Numbered from the stretch's first letter, positions 1 to 6,858 are shown. The stretch is DNA of 9,025 nucleotides from Rhizobium sp. LCM 4573 (GCF_001854865.1 NZ_MDDW01000029.1:138032-147056), one strand, 5' to 3'. A program made the numbers and translations. The notes: a model not told the origin generated them from the sequence alone.

Positions 1-303
1 AGGACCGTCGCTCACGACGTGGAGACACTTTCCGAGCACGCAGCCTTCATCGCCGGCAATATCTCATTCCTGCTCGATGCCTCGCTCGGCCTCATCAATG
101 TCGAGCAGAACGCCATTATCAAGATATTCTCGGTGGCTGCCGTCGTCTTCCTGCCGCCGACACTCGTCGCTTCGATCTATGGCATGAACTTCAATTTCAT
201 GCCGGAGCTTCAGTGGTACTTCGGATATCCGCTCGCGCTCTTCGCGATGGTGATGTCCGCCGTTGTCCCTTTCTTCTTCTTCCGTTGGAAAGGCTGGCTT
301 TAA
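1..303 (+). CDS. corA: CorA-type magnesium transporter, C-terminal part (5' end outside window)
   Basis: This is the last 100 codons of a CorA-family divalent cation channel; the reading frame is open from the first base of the window. CorA proteins are homopentameric inner-membrane channels for Mg2+ (also Co2+ and Ni2+). The fragment shows the end of the long stalk helix (around residues 1-40), then the first membrane helix (about 42-59). Next comes the signature Y-G-M-N-F at residues 60-64, the family's ion-selectivity loop, followed by the usual M-P-E-L. The second membrane helix ends in a short basic tail, R-W-K-G-W-L. The GTG at position 19 is internal and is not a real start. kup follows after 15 bases on the same strand, so the two cation transporters may be co-transcribed. 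The N-terminal cytoplasmic domain cannot be judged from here. The family call is secure; the exact symbol is less so. Confidence 0.88.
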   Translation, partial: RTVAHDVETLSEHAAFIAGNISFLLDASLGLINVEQNAIIKIFSVAAVVFLPPTLVASIYGMNFNFMPELQWYFGYPLALFAMVMSAVVPFFFFRWKGWL

Positions 304-318
304 AGTCAGAAGAGCCTT

Positions 319-2220
319 ATGGGCCACTCCACTTATTCCGATACTGCCGAAGAACCGCGTAGCCAGGGCCTGTTCGCGCTTGCGCTCGGCTCCGTCGGCG
401 TCGTTTACGGCGATATCGGCACCAGTCCCCTCTATGCATTTCGCGAGGCGCTGAAGCCGATTTCCCATGACGGCGTGACCCAGGCGGAGATCATCGGCTT
501 GATCTCGCTGATCATCTGGACGCTGACCATCATCGTCACGATCAAATATGTGCTCTTCCTGCTCAGGGCGGATAACGACGGCGAAGGCGGCACTCTTTCC
601 TTGCTCGCGCTCCTCACCAAGGCTGGGAACGGACATAGGGCGTTTCTGATGCTGCTCGGCCTCATCGGCGCAGCCCTCTTCCTCGGCGATGCGATGATCA
701 CGCCGGCACTTTCGGTGCTTTCCGCCGTGGAAGGGCTGAAGCTGGTGGCGCCCACCATGGAAAACGCCATTCTGCCCATTTCGATCGGCATCCTGATCGG
801 GCTTTTCATGATCCAGTCGAAGGGCACGGGCCTGGTCGCGCGCTTCTTCGGACCGATCACGGCGCTGTGGTTCATCGTCATGGGTGCGGGCGGCATCGCC
901 CATATCTTCGATGATCTCAGCATCCTTGCCGCCTTCAATCCGCTGCATGCGGTGGAATTCATGCTGAGGGAAGGCTTTATCGGCATCGTCGTGCTCGGTG
1001 CCGTTTTCCTGACCGTCACGGGGGCGGAGGCGCTATACGCCGATCTCGGACATTTCGGCCGCCGGCCGATCCAGTGGGCCTGGTTCCTCCTGGTGTTTCC
1101 GGCATTGACGCTGAACTACCTAGGGCAGGGAGCCCTGGTGCTGAAGCATCCGGAGGCCATGTCCGATCCCTTCTATCTGATGTTCCCGAAATGGGCGCTG
1201 CTGCCGGTGGTCATCCTCGCCACCGCCGCGACGATCATCGCCAGCCAGGCGGTCATTACCGGGGCTTTCTCGCTGGTGCGGCAGGGCATTCACCTCGGCT
1301 ACCTGCCGCGCATGCAGATCCTCTTCACCTCCGAAACCAATACGGGGCAGATTTTCCTTCCCTCGGTGAACACGCTGCTGCTCGTCGGCGTCATCGCGCT
1401 CGTTCTCGGCTTCGGAAGCTCGGAGGCGCTTGCCACTGCCTATGGCATTTCGGTGACCGGCGCGATGGTGGTGACGACGCTGATGGCCTTCGAGTTCGTT
1501 CGCCTGCGGTGGAGATGGCCGCAGAGCTTCGCGATCCTGACCCTCGCGCCGCTGCTGGCGCTGGAACTGGTCTTCCTCGGCGCCAATCTTCTGAAAGTGC
1601 ACGACGGCGGCTATGTGCCGGTCATGATGGCGATCGTCTTCACCATCGTCATGTGGACCTGGAAGCGCGGCAGCGCCATCCTCTTCGACAAGACCCGCCG
1701 CATCGACGTGCCGCTCGAAACCTTCATTCCGATGATCGAGAAGAAGGGAGAACATGCTCCCGTCACCGTGCCGGGCATCGCTATCTTCCTGACCAGCGAT
1801 CCGGAGACCGCGCCGGCTGCGCTGCTGCACAACATCAAGCACAATCATGTTCTGCATGAAAAGAACGTCGTCCTGACGATCAGGACGATCAACAAGCCGC
1901 GGGTGTCTTCCAGGGATCGCTTCAGGGTCGAGAAGCTCTCGGAGCGGTTCACCCTCATCGAATTGCGCTTCGGCTTCATGCAGACCCACAACGTCTCCCA
2001 GGCTCTCGCGCAGCTTCGCAAGAGCGGGTTCAAGTTCGACATCATGTCGACGTCGTTCTATCTCGGTCGGCGCAAGCTGGTGCCGGATGCCGAATCGGGC
2101 ATGCCCATGTGGCAGGATCGACTGTTCATCGCGCTCGCCAACACGGCCACCGATCCCTCCGATTATTTCCGGCTTCCCGCCAATCGCGTGGTGGAGCTCG
2201 GCTCGCATGTCATCATCTGA
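319..2220 (+). CDS. kup: Kup/HAK/KT-family low-affinity potassium uptake transporter
   Basis: Complete 633-residue inner-membrane K+ transporter of the Kup (Trk-independent) family, which takes up K+ with protons; this is the usual family length. Signature stretches are visible: GDIGTSPLY at residues 31-39 in the first helix, [18 protein letters not shown] at 123-140, [14 protein letters not shown] at 234-247 and LNYLGQGA at 265-272. About twelve hydrophobic segments fill residues 15-455, followed by a hydrophilic cytoplasmic C-terminal domain (about 460-633), as in other members. The ATG at 319 is preceded by a modest purine-rich AGAAGAG and lies 15 bases after corA, so translation may be partly coupled. 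No clear U-tract terminator follows. Instead the palindromic element at 2247-2517 begins 26 bases after the stop and could form the 3' end of the transcript. No truncation or missing motif is seen. Rhizobia often have several kup copies, so the copy number suffix is unknown. Confidence 0.96.
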   Translation: MGHSTYSDTAEEPRSQGLFALALGSVGVVYGDIGTSPLYAFREALKPISHDGVTQAEIIGLISLIIWTLTIIVTIKYVLFLLRADNDGEGGTLSLLALLTKAGNGHRAFLMLLGLIGAALFLGDAMITPALSVLSAVEGLKLVAPTMENAILPISIGILIGLFMIQSKGTGLVARFFGPITALWFIVMGAGGIAHIFDDLSILAAFNPLHAVEFMLREGFIGIVVLGAVFLTVTGAEALYADLGHFGRRPIQWAWFLLVFPALTLNYLGQGALVLKHPEAMSDPFYLMFPKWALLPVVILATAATIIASQAVITGAFSLVRQGIHLGYLPRMQILFTSETNTGQIFLPSVNTLLLVGVIALVLGFGSSEALATAYGISVTGAMVVTTLMAFEFVRLRWRWPQSFAILTLAPLLALELVFLGANLLKVHDGGYVPVMMAIVFTIVMWTWKRGSAILFDKTRRIDVPLETFIPMIEKKGEHAPVTVPGIAIFLTSDPETAPAALLHNIKHNHVLHEKNVVLTIRTINKPRVSSRDRFRVEKLSERFTLIELRFGFMQTHNVSQALAQLRKSGFKFDIMSTSFYLGRRKLVPDAESGMPMWQDRLFIALANTATDPSDYFRLPANRVVELGSHVII

Positions 2221-2277
2221 CCGCTGACATTTATGTGAGCTGCGCGAGAGCAAAGGATGCTCAAATGGAATCGCACT

Positions 2278-2377
2278 GCGGCAAGGATTTTTAGTCAGGA
2301 TCGAGGCTTTCGGCGAGGTCGTACACAGACGTACGGCGAGACCGAAAGCCGAAGATAATGGCGAAAAATCATGCCGC
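2278..2377. repeat. First internal palindrome (arm 1) of the kup-sleB element
   Basis: This is a 100-bp imperfect palindrome centred at 2327/2328. Perfect blocks are GGCTTTCGG (2305-2313) against CCGAAAGCC (2342-2350), and CGTAC (2320-2324) against GTACG (2331-2335) around the six-base loop ACAGAC. The outer ends GCGGCA (2278-2283) and TGCCGC (2372-2377) also pair. The two arms are the same length, which suggests one original perfect palindrome that has since drifted. Confidence 0.7.
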
Positions 2378-2384
2378 CCGCAGG

Positions 2385-2485
2385 GTTTGCCGAAACCGGC
2401 CGCCCGCATTGTCAAGCGGCTTGGCCGTATGCTTCGGCTACGACGCGCGCCGCTCTCCTCGCGGATCGAACCGGTTTGGGCAAAC
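2385..2485. repeat. Second internal palindrome (arm 2) of the kup-sleB element
   Basis: The ends GTTTGCCGAAACCGG (2385-2399) and CCGGTTTGGGCAAAC (2471-2485) are complementary at 14 of 15 positions. Inside are AGCGGC (2415-2420) against GCCGCT (2449-2454) and a small GCCG/CGGC hairpin at 2424-2438. Pairing of the interior is weaker than in arm 1. Confidence 0.6.
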
Positions 2486-2549
2486 AGTGCTGATCCCATT
2501 TGGGCATCCTTTGCTCTAAGCCCCATTTCAGGGCGATTGTGCCGCCGCA

Positions 2550-2570
2550 TTAACCGCTCATCAAGGTTAA
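2550..2570. promoter_or_regulatory. Inverted repeat TTAACC-N9-GGTTAA just before the hydrolase gene
   Basis: This is a perfect six-base inverted repeat (2550-2555 and 2565-2570) ending three bases before the chosen start codon of the hydrolase. It could bind a dimeric regulator. The TTAA half-sites recall CtrA boxes, but the spacing here (13 bases between the TTAA cores) is not the usual TTAA-N7-TTAA. The right half overlaps the AAGG ribosome-binding sequence at 2563-2566, so a bound protein would block translation initiation DNA or a leaderless start rather than a classic promoter. No function is proven. Confidence 0.3.
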
Positions 2571-2573
2571 TGG

Positions 2574-3785
2574 ATGATTCTTTCGAGGATCATCATTGCC
2601 TTGTGGAGTTGGCCGGTGTTGCGTTCGATGAGCGTTTTGCGTCGCAGGTTCCCGTCCCATATGGACGGATGGGCTTCCCCCGCCGTCTTCGGCCTTGCCT
2701 GCTGGCTCATCTTTCCTTCCGTGCCCGCCCAGGGCGATCTCGCCGACCTGCTGACCGGTTTCGACCGGAAGGGCGAGCAATGGCGGATGGTGATGACCGA
2801 TTCTCCCGCCGGCTCGATCCACACGGCGTCGCTCGCCTTTCCGGGCGGCAGGTCCTCCGGTGATGCGGGCATCACATTGCCGGACGGGCGCAAGGTGGCG
2901 CTCGCGGGAGGTAAGGAAGGCGGCGATCCGCGTCCCGATGAGGCGCGCGTCAACCGCGCGGCCAAGAAGGGCCGCGTCATGGCGGTCGAGCCGATGCTGC
3001 CGCCAAGGGCTTTTTCGGCCGGTTCCATACTCCAGCGCAGCAGCAGCCTGATGCGCCCGCCCTTGCCGAGGGAGGAGCGGACGGCCTTTGCTCATTCCGC
3101 AAAGGAGGCGAAGGAAATCGAACTCGCCTCCTTTTATTTCCGTAGGAAGGAAGACAAGCGCGATCCGGTGGTCTCGCCGATGATCGCTGGCCTCGTTACC
3201 AACAGGGATGCCGATATCCTCGCGACCGCCTATGCGCCCTCGGCGCCGGATTTCGCGCGGCAGTCGCCCTTCGACGCCATTCTGAAGGATAAACCGAACG
3301 GCGGTCGGTTCATTCCGCCGATCGGGCCGGAAGATCATGCCTGGGCGGCGACCCCGCTGCCGCCTGAGGTCTTTTCCGCTCGCGAGCAGCAATGCCTTGC
3401 TTCCGGCATCTATTTCGAGGCGCGCGGCGAATCCGTCCGCGGCCAGGCTGCCGTTGCCCAGGTGATCCTCAATCGGGTACGCAATCCCGCCTATCCGAAG
3501 ACGATCTGCGACGTCGTCTATCAGAACGAGGATTGGCGCAACCGCTGCCAGTTTTCCTTCGCCTGCGACAATATCAAGGACCGAGTCCGCTCCGAATATC
3601 ACTGGAAAATGGCGCGCGAAGTGGCCATGGCCGTCACCGCCGGCAAGATATGGCTGACCGAGGTTGGCTCCTCCACCCACTATCATGCCGTCTATGTGCG
3701 TCCGAAGTGGGCGCGCAGCATGAAGAAGGTCGGCCGCATCGGCCTGCATGTTTTCTACCGAACCTATGGCGGCGGTTGGAGCTGA
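2574..3785 (+). CDS. SleB-family cell wall hydrolase (Hydrolase_2 domain), exported
   Basis: 403-residue protein with a C-terminal Hydrolase_2/SleB domain at about residues 271-398. The family comprises peptidoglycan hydrolases related to the spore cortex lytic transglycosylase SleB; in non-sporulating alphaproteobacteria the role is presumably wall remodelling. Visible signatures are EQQCLASGIYFEARGES (271-287, with conserved acidic residues), QAAVAQVILNRV (291-302), CQFSFACD (325-332), STHYHAVYV (367-375) and W-A-R. Residues 19-53 look like a signal peptide or anchor: an RRR cluster, a hydrophobic core at 36-50, then V-P-A before Q-G. Residues 55-265 form a polar, low-complexity linker that I do not recognise. 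The ATG at 2574 is chosen because AAGG lies seven bases upstream. In-frame ATGs at 2628 and 2661 lack a ribosome site but give more conventional signal peptides. The gene stands between the repeat element and the F0 operon and is probably its own transcription unit. The family call is firm; the precise substrate is not known. Confidence 0.88.
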   Translation: MILSRIIIALWSWPVLRSMSVLRRRFPSHMDGWASPAVFGLACWLIFPSVPAQGDLADLLTGFDRKGEQWRMVMTDSPAGSIHTASLAFPGGRSSGDAGITLPDGRKVALAGGKEGGDPRPDEARVNRAAKKGRVMAVEPMLPPRAFSAGSILQRSSSLMRPPLPREERTAFAHSAKEAKEIELASFYFRRKEDKRDPVVSPMIAGLVTNRDADILATAYAPSAPDFARQSPFDAILKDKPNGGRFIPPIGPEDHAWAATPLPPEVFSAREQQCLASGIYFEARGESVRGQAAVAQVILNRVRNPAYPKTICDVVYQNEDWRNRCQFSFACDNIKDRVRSEYHWKMAREVAMAVTAGKIWLTEVGSSTHYHAVYVRPKWARSMKKVGRIGLHVFYRTYGGGWS

Positions 3786-3889
3786 GAGGCGCCGATTCCC
3801 GCGACAGTTTTACCTTGATCCGGTTGTGTCGCTGCTAAGCCTCTGATGTTCTTAAGTTAATTAACCTTGAATGAAGCGGTGTGGATGCC

Positions 3890-3918
3890 TTGACTATACC
3901 GGCGGGCAAAACTATGTT
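3890..3918 (+). promoter_or_regulatory. Likely sigma-70 promoter of the F0 ATP synthase operon
   Basis: TTGACT (3890-3895) and TATGTT (3913-3918) are separated by exactly 17 bases and match the housekeeping consensus at 5/6 and 4/6 positions. Transcription would start near 3925, giving a leader of about 110 bases before atpI. Upstream at 3852-3866 is an AT-rich stretch, TTAAGTTAATTAACC, containing the palindrome GTTAATTAAC; it could be an UP-like element or an operator. Called by eye only. Confidence 0.5.
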
Positions 3919-4034
3919 GCGCGCGACTTGAAAACGGGCCGGAAGGCGCGAAATCCACGGTGGCGGCATGTTTTTGGCAGTCGGAACGGTTCACGAACCG
4001 GCTACGCCAGGGATCTGCGCCCGGGAGGACGCGA

Positions 4035-4400
4035 ATGACGGATGATCGTGACGATAGTCTGGAAGAGCGCCGGAAGCGCTTGTCGGCGGAACTCGCGGGC
4101 AGGCGTGCGGATGACGCGGCAGAGGCGGCCAGGGACGCGAGTTCCGAGGAAAGCCGAAGGGGCATGGCCCTGGGCTTCAAGCTGTCTTCCGAGTTCATCT
4201 CCGCGATCGCGGTCGGCGCTATTCTGGGATATCTGCTCGATCGTTTCGCCGGTACGTCGCCGTGGGGGTTGGTCGTTCTGCTTCTCCTCGGCTTCTGTGC
4301 CGGCGTGTTGAACGTGCTCCGATCTGTCGGGGTGGTGGCTCCGCCGCCGACCTTTCAGAAGCGGGGCGACAAGGACAAGGCGGGAACGGGCGGCCTCTAG
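4035..4400 (+). CDS. atpI: F0 ATP synthase assembly factor AtpI
   Basis: 121-residue AtpI-type membrane protein, first gene of the F0 operon. AtpI is not part of the finished enzyme; in studied bacteria it helps assemble the c ring and has been linked to Mg2+ handling. The first 45 residues are highly charged (M-T-D-D-R-D-D then many R, E and A). Two membrane helices follow, at about 52-70 (E-F-I-S-A-I-A-V-G-A-I-L-G-Y) and 77-97, with the family's G-x-x-x-G spacing, then a polar tail. The ATG at 4035 is chosen because GGGAGGA lies at 4023-4029. An in-frame GTG at 3960 would add 25 residues but has no ribosome site and lies within the leader. atpB starts 59 bases after the stop. Its position directly before atpB in an alphaproteobacterial F0 operon supports the call strongly. 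Confidence 0.93.
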   Translation: MTDDRDDSLEERRKRLSAELAGRRADDAAEAARDASSEESRRGMALGFKLSSEFISAIAVGAILGYLLDRFAGTSPWGLVVLLLLGFCAGVLNVLRSVGVVAPPPTFQKRGDKDKAGTGGL

Positions 4401-4459
4401 GTCTCCCGGTGTAATATAAAGGTCAGCCGTCGTGGGCGGCGCAGGCAAAGAGGTAGACG

Positions 4460-5212
4460 GTGGCTAACGATCCGATCCATCAGTTCCAGATCCAGAAGAT
4501 CGTTCCGATCGAGATCGGCGGCATCGACTTTTCCTTCACCAATGCTTCTCTTTTCATGGTTGCGACCGTCGCTGCGGCGGCCGGTTTCCTCTATTTCGCC
4601 ACCTCGCAGCGCGGGCTGATCCCCGGCCGTGCGCAGTCGGTCGCTGAAATGTCCTATGAGTTCATCGCCTCGATGCTGCGCGAAGGCGCCGGCAGCCACG
4701 GCATGAAGTTCTTCCCGCTCGTGTTCACGCTGTTCATGTTCGTGCTGACCGCCAACATGCTCGGCATGTTCCCCTATTTCTTCACCGTCACCAGCCAGAT
4801 CATCGTCACCTTTGCGCTCGCGGTTCTGGTGATCGGCACGGTTCTGGTCTACGGCTTCTACAAGCATGGCCTTCACTTCCTGAAGGTCTTCGTGCCGAGC
4901 GGCATTCCCGGTGTCCTGCTGCCGCTGGTCGTCGGCATCGAAATCATTTCCTTCCTCTCGCGTCCGATCTCGCTCTCCGTTCGTCTTTTCGCGAACATGC
5001 TGGCAGGTCACATCACGCTCAAGGTTTTCGCAGGCTTCGTTACCTCGCTCAGCGCCCTCGGCGCGCTCGGCATCGGCGGCGCCATCCTGCCTCTCATCAT
5101 GACGGTCGCCCTGACCGGTCTCGAGTTCCTCGTCGCCTTCCTCCAGGCCTATGTCTTTGCGGTGCTGACTTGCATGTACCTCAATGACGCGGTCCACCCC
5201 GGCGGGCACTAA
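4460..5212 (+). CDS. atpB: F0 ATP synthase subunit a
   Basis: 250-residue subunit a, the stator half of the proton channel next to the c ring in the inner membrane. The essential arginine is R175 in [13 protein letters not shown] (equivalent to E. coli R210). H184 stands where E. coli has E219, and E222 stands where E. coli has H245: the swapped His/Glu arrangement known from mitochondria and alphaproteobacteria. The C-terminal helix [13 protein letters not shown] is typical. Hydrophobic segments lie near residues 30-48, 85-105, 112-133, 148-166, 172-197 and 205-240. The start is GTG at 4460, with AAAGAGG at 4447-4453 as ribosome site; the product M-A-N-D-P-I-H-Q-F fits rhizobial homologues as I recall them. 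It ends in H-P-G-G-H. atpE follows after 68 bases. Confidence 0.98.
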   Translation: MANDPIHQFQIQKIVPIEIGGIDFSFTNASLFMVATVAAAAGFLYFATSQRGLIPGRAQSVAEMSYEFIASMLREGAGSHGMKFFPLVFTLFMFVLTANMLGMFPYFFTVTSQIIVTFALAVLVIGTVLVYGFYKHGLHFLKVFVPSGIPGVLLPLVVGIEIISFLSRPISLSVRLFANMLAGHITLKVFAGFVTSLSALGALGIGGAILPLIMTVALTGLEFLVAFLQAYVFAVLTCMYLNDAVHPGGH

Positions 5213-5280
5213 GGATAACTACCCATTGGCGTCCTGAGGCGTCAGTCATCAGCCGCAACACCCATTCGAAGGAGTTCATC

Positions 5281-5508
5281 ATGGAAGCGGAAGCAGCAAA
5301 GTTCATCGGCGCGGGTCTGGCTTGCTTTGGCATGGCCGGCACGGCTCTCGGCCTTGGCAACATCTTCGGCAACTACCTGTCGGGCGCCCTGCGCAACCCG
5401 TCTGCCGCTGACAGCCAGTTCGGCCGCCTGGTATTCGGCTTCGCCGTTACGGAAGCTCTGGGCATCTTCTCGCTGCTCATCGCTCTCCTCCTGCTCTTCG
5501 CAGTCTAA
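5281..5508 (+). CDS. atpE: F0 ATP synthase subunit c (proteolipid)
   Basis: 75-residue two-helix proteolipid that forms the rotating c ring. Helix 1 (about 8-31) carries the glycine/alanine pattern [17 protein letters not shown]. The polar loop is R38-N39-P40. Helix 2 (about 48-74) carries the proton-binding glutamate E58 in A-V-T-E-A-L-G. The sequence agrees almost residue for residue with rhizobial c subunits I remember. A strong ribosome site, AAGGAG (5269-5274), lies six bases before the ATG, the best in the operon, as expected for the subunit needed in the highest copy number. A strong hairpin follows the stop (5525-5559) and may help raise c-subunit expression above that of its neighbours. 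No sodium-binding signature is evident, so a proton-coupled enzyme is expected. Confidence 0.98.
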   Translation: MEAEAAKFIGAGLACFGMAGTALGLGNIFGNYLSGALRNPSAADSQFGRLVFGFAVTEALGIFSLLIALLLLFAV

Positions 5509-5524
5509 GAGCTTGCCAGGATCG

Positions 5525-5559
5525 GGATCACGGCCGCTTTAAGAAGCGCGCCGTGATCC
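5525..5559 (+). promoter_or_regulatory. Intercistronic hairpin between atpE and atpF'
   Basis: GGATCACGGC (5525-5534) and GCCGTGATCC (5550-5559) are perfectly complementary over ten bases. Inside, CGCTT (5535-5539) can pair with AAGCG (5544-5548), leaving a four-base loop, TAAG, and one bulged C. No U-tract follows, so this is unlikely to be a simple terminator. An mRNA-stabilising or processing structure that protects the atpE message is the more likely role, consistent with the high c-subunit stoichiometry. That role is inference. Confidence 0.6.
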
Positions 5560-5589
5560 TTCGCATTTGGAATACACCTGGAGGTGATG

Positions 5590-6261
5590 ATGATCGTGAC
5601 CCCGGCATTAGCGCAGACTGCGCCGGCCGCCACTGAAACGCCTGCAGCGCCAGGAACGGCGCCGGCCGGCGATACTCATGCTGCGCCTGCGGGCGATACG
5701 CATGCGGCCCCCGCCGGCGAATTGCATACCGAGACCGGCGTCGCCCATGGCGAAGAGCACGGAACGGGCGTTTTCCCGCCCTTCGACTCGACCCATTTTG
5801 CCTCGCAGCTTCTCTGGCTCGTCATCACCTTCGGCCTCTTCTATCTCCTGATGAAGCGGGTCATCGTTCCGCGTCTCGGTGGTATTCTCGAACACCGCCA
5901 TGACCGGATCGCCCAGGATCTCGACGAGGCCTCCCGCCTGAAATCGGAAGCCGATACAGCGGTCGAGACCTATGAAAAGGAACTTGCTGCCGCCCGTTCC
6001 AAGGCCAACGGCATTGCCGAAACCGCGCGCGAAGCGGCCAAGAGCAAGGCCGCTGCCGATCGCGCCGCGATCGAGGCGGAACTGGCCGAAAAGCTTTCCG
6101 CCGCCGAAACCCGGATCGGCGAGATCAAGGCCAAGGCCTTCGCCCAGGTCGGCGCCATTGCAGAAGAGACCGCGACGGCGATCGTCGATCAGCTCATCGG
6201 CAAGGACGGCGGCGACGACATCAAGACCGCGGTTGCCGCGGCAGCGAACGGAAAGGCCTGA
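5590..6261 (+). CDS. atpF': F0 ATP synthase subunit b' (second peripheral stalk subunit)
   Basis: 223-residue b' subunit, which pairs with b to form the peripheral stalk linking F0 to F1 in photosynthetic bacteria and alphaproteobacteria. It has a long Ala/Pro/His-rich N-terminus (residues 1-55), a membrane helix at about 70-90 ([17 protein letters not shown]) preceded by F-P-P-F-D-S-T-H-F, then a long charged coiled coil (about 95-200). The stretch [18 protein letters not shown] is characteristic. GGAGG at 5580-5584 favours the ATG at 5590; ATG 5587 and GTG 5584 are in frame but too close to it. An in-frame TGA at 5554 limits extension. The N-terminus begins M-I-V-T-P-A-L-A-Q, faintly like a signal-peptide cleavage region, and contains tandem G-D-T-H-A-A-P-A repeats. 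The gene ends four bases before atpF. Some annotations call it atpG or atpF2. Confidence 0.94.
   Translation: MIVTPALAQTAPAATETPAAPGTAPAGDTHAAPAGDTHAAPAGELHTETGVAHGEEHGTGVFPPFDSTHFASQLLWLVITFGLFYLLMKRVIVPRLGGILEHRHDRIAQDLDEASRLKSEADTAVETYEKELAAARSKANGIAETAREAAKSKAAADRAAIEAELAEKLSAAETRIGEIKAKAFAQVGAIAEETATAIVDQLIGKDGGDDIKTAVAAAANGKA
5668..5727 (+). repeat. Tandem 24-base repeat in the 5' part of atpF'
   Basis: Two 24-base units (5668-5691 and 5692-5715) each encode G-D-T-H-A-A-P-A, and a half unit (5716-5727) encodes G-E-L-H. The units differ at a few bases, mostly in third codon positions, so the repeat is not brand new. It lies in the poorly conserved N-terminal extension before the membrane helix, where length changes are likely to be tolerated. 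Confidence 0.8.
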
Positions 6262-6265
6262 TCCC

Positions 6266-6751
6266 ATGGCGTTCGATGCAACATTCTACGCCCTCGTCGG
6301 CCTCATTCTCTTCTTCGTGCTCATCATCTATCTGAAGGTGCCGGGCATGATCGCAAAGTCGCTCGACGAGCGCGCCGCAAACATCGGCAACGAACTGGCG
6401 GAAGCAAAGCGTCTTCGCGAGGAAGCCCAGGCGCTGCTCGCCGAATATCAGCGCAAGCGCAAGGAAGCCGAAGCCGAGGCTGCCGATATCGTTGCCGCAG
6501 CCGAGCGCGAGGCCGCCCTCCTGACAGAGGAAGCGCGGCAGAAGACGGAGGAATTCGTCGCCCGCCGCAACGCGCTTTCCGAGCAGAAGATCAAGCAGGC
6601 CGAAGCCGAAGCGATCGGCGCTGTCCGCGCTGCCGCCGTCGATCTGGCGGTTGCTGCTGCCGAGAGCGTCATTGCCAAGAAGGCCGATGCCTCCACCCGG
6701 AACTCGCTCTTCAAGGACGCCATCGATCAGGTGAAATCCCGCCTGAACTGA
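6266..6751 (+). CDS. atpF: F0 ATP synthase subunit b
   Basis: 161-residue b subunit of the peripheral stalk: one N-terminal membrane helix (about 6-24, F-Y-A-L-V-G-L-I-L-F-F-V-L-I-I-Y-L) followed by a charged, Ala/Glu/Lys-rich coiled coil to about residue 140. Within it, L-D-E-R-A-A-N-I-G-N-E-L-A-E-A-K-R-L-R-E-E-A is typical of alphaproteobacterial b. The coiled coil is expected to pair with b' and reach up to the delta subunit of F1. The ATG at 6266 is preceded by GGAAAGG (6250-6256), which lies inside the end of atpF'; the four-base gap implies translational coupling. The same frame stays open upstream to 5972 inside atpF', but that is only read-through in the shifted frame. This is the last gene of the operon, with a strong terminator 18 bases after its stop. 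Confidence 0.96.
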   Translation: MAFDATFYALVGLILFFVLIIYLKVPGMIAKSLDERAANIGNELAEAKRLREEAQALLAEYQRKRKEAEAEAADIVAAAEREAALLTEEARQKTEEFVARRNALSEQKIKQAEAEAIGAVRAAAVDLAVAAAESVIAKKADASTRNSLFKDAIDQVKSRLN

Positions 6752-6769
6752 AAGGCGTAAACGGAATTC

Positions 6770-6798
6770 AAAAAAGCCGGGCATTGCCCGGCTTTTTT
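6770..6798. terminator. Bidirectional rho-independent terminator after atpF
   Basis: The stem GCCGGGC (6776-6782) and GCCCGGC (6786-6792) encloses the loop ATT, followed by six T on the + strand (6793-6798) and preceded by six A (6770-6775). It is therefore symmetric: it ends the F0 operon on the + strand and can equally end transcripts arriving on the - strand from rnhB and the HAD pseudogene, whose last codon is at 6859. Confidence 0.93.
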
Positions 6799-6858
6799 AT
6801 GAGATCCAACCAGTCGGATCCAGGGCAGACCGTTGCTCCGTCAGTTCGATGCCGGCCG

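Larger units (their letters stand above)
2247..2517. repeat. 271-bp MITE-like or intergenic mosaic element with terminal inverted repeats and two internal palindromes
   Basis: The left end (2247-2278, beginning AGAGCAAAGGATG) and the reverse complement of the right end (2485-2517) match at 30 of 32 aligned bases with one gap. Between them lie two adjacent imperfect palindromes, 2278-2377 and 2385-2485. As single-stranded DNA or RNA the whole would fold as a long basal stem with two side arms. No transposase gene and no convincing open frame lie inside, and I see no obvious target-site duplication in the flanking bases. The element fills most of the kup-sleB gap (2221-2573), which is otherwise featureless apart from the short inverted repeat before sleB. 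Size and architecture recall non-autonomous elements (MITEs) and the Rhizobium-specific intergenic mosaic elements (RIME), which are built of large palindromes. Membership of either family is inference. It could also serve as a 3' end or stabiliser for kup mRNA. Confidence 0.7.

Noticed and set aside
1120..2550. Long open frame on the - strand opposite kup and the following gap
   Set aside because: It is antisense to an unmistakable kup gene. Its product is rich in Arg, His, Asp and Glu with no domain pattern, as expected for the complement of high-GC coding DNA.
2550..3749. 399-codon open frame on the - strand opposite the SleB-type gene
   Set aside because: It has antisense-type composition and no motif, while the + strand frame has clear SleB signatures.
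3852..3866. TTAA-rich palindrome before the F0 operon as a CtrA box
   Set aside because: The spacing of the TTAA cores does not fit TTAA-N7-TTAA. It was kept only as an AT-rich element near the promoter.
3960..4034. Upstream GTG extension of atpI
   Set aside because: No ribosome site precedes it. The ATG at 4035 has GGGAGGA at good distance, and the extra residues are not AtpI-like.
4397..5209. 270-codon open frame on the - strand opposite atpB
   Set aside because: It is a charged, low-complexity product typical of the complement of a membrane-protein gene; atpB is certain.
5972..6265. Upstream extension of the atpF frame inside atpF'
   Set aside because: It is Pro/Arg-rich read-through in the shifted frame. 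The ATG at 6266 gives the normal b-subunit start and length.
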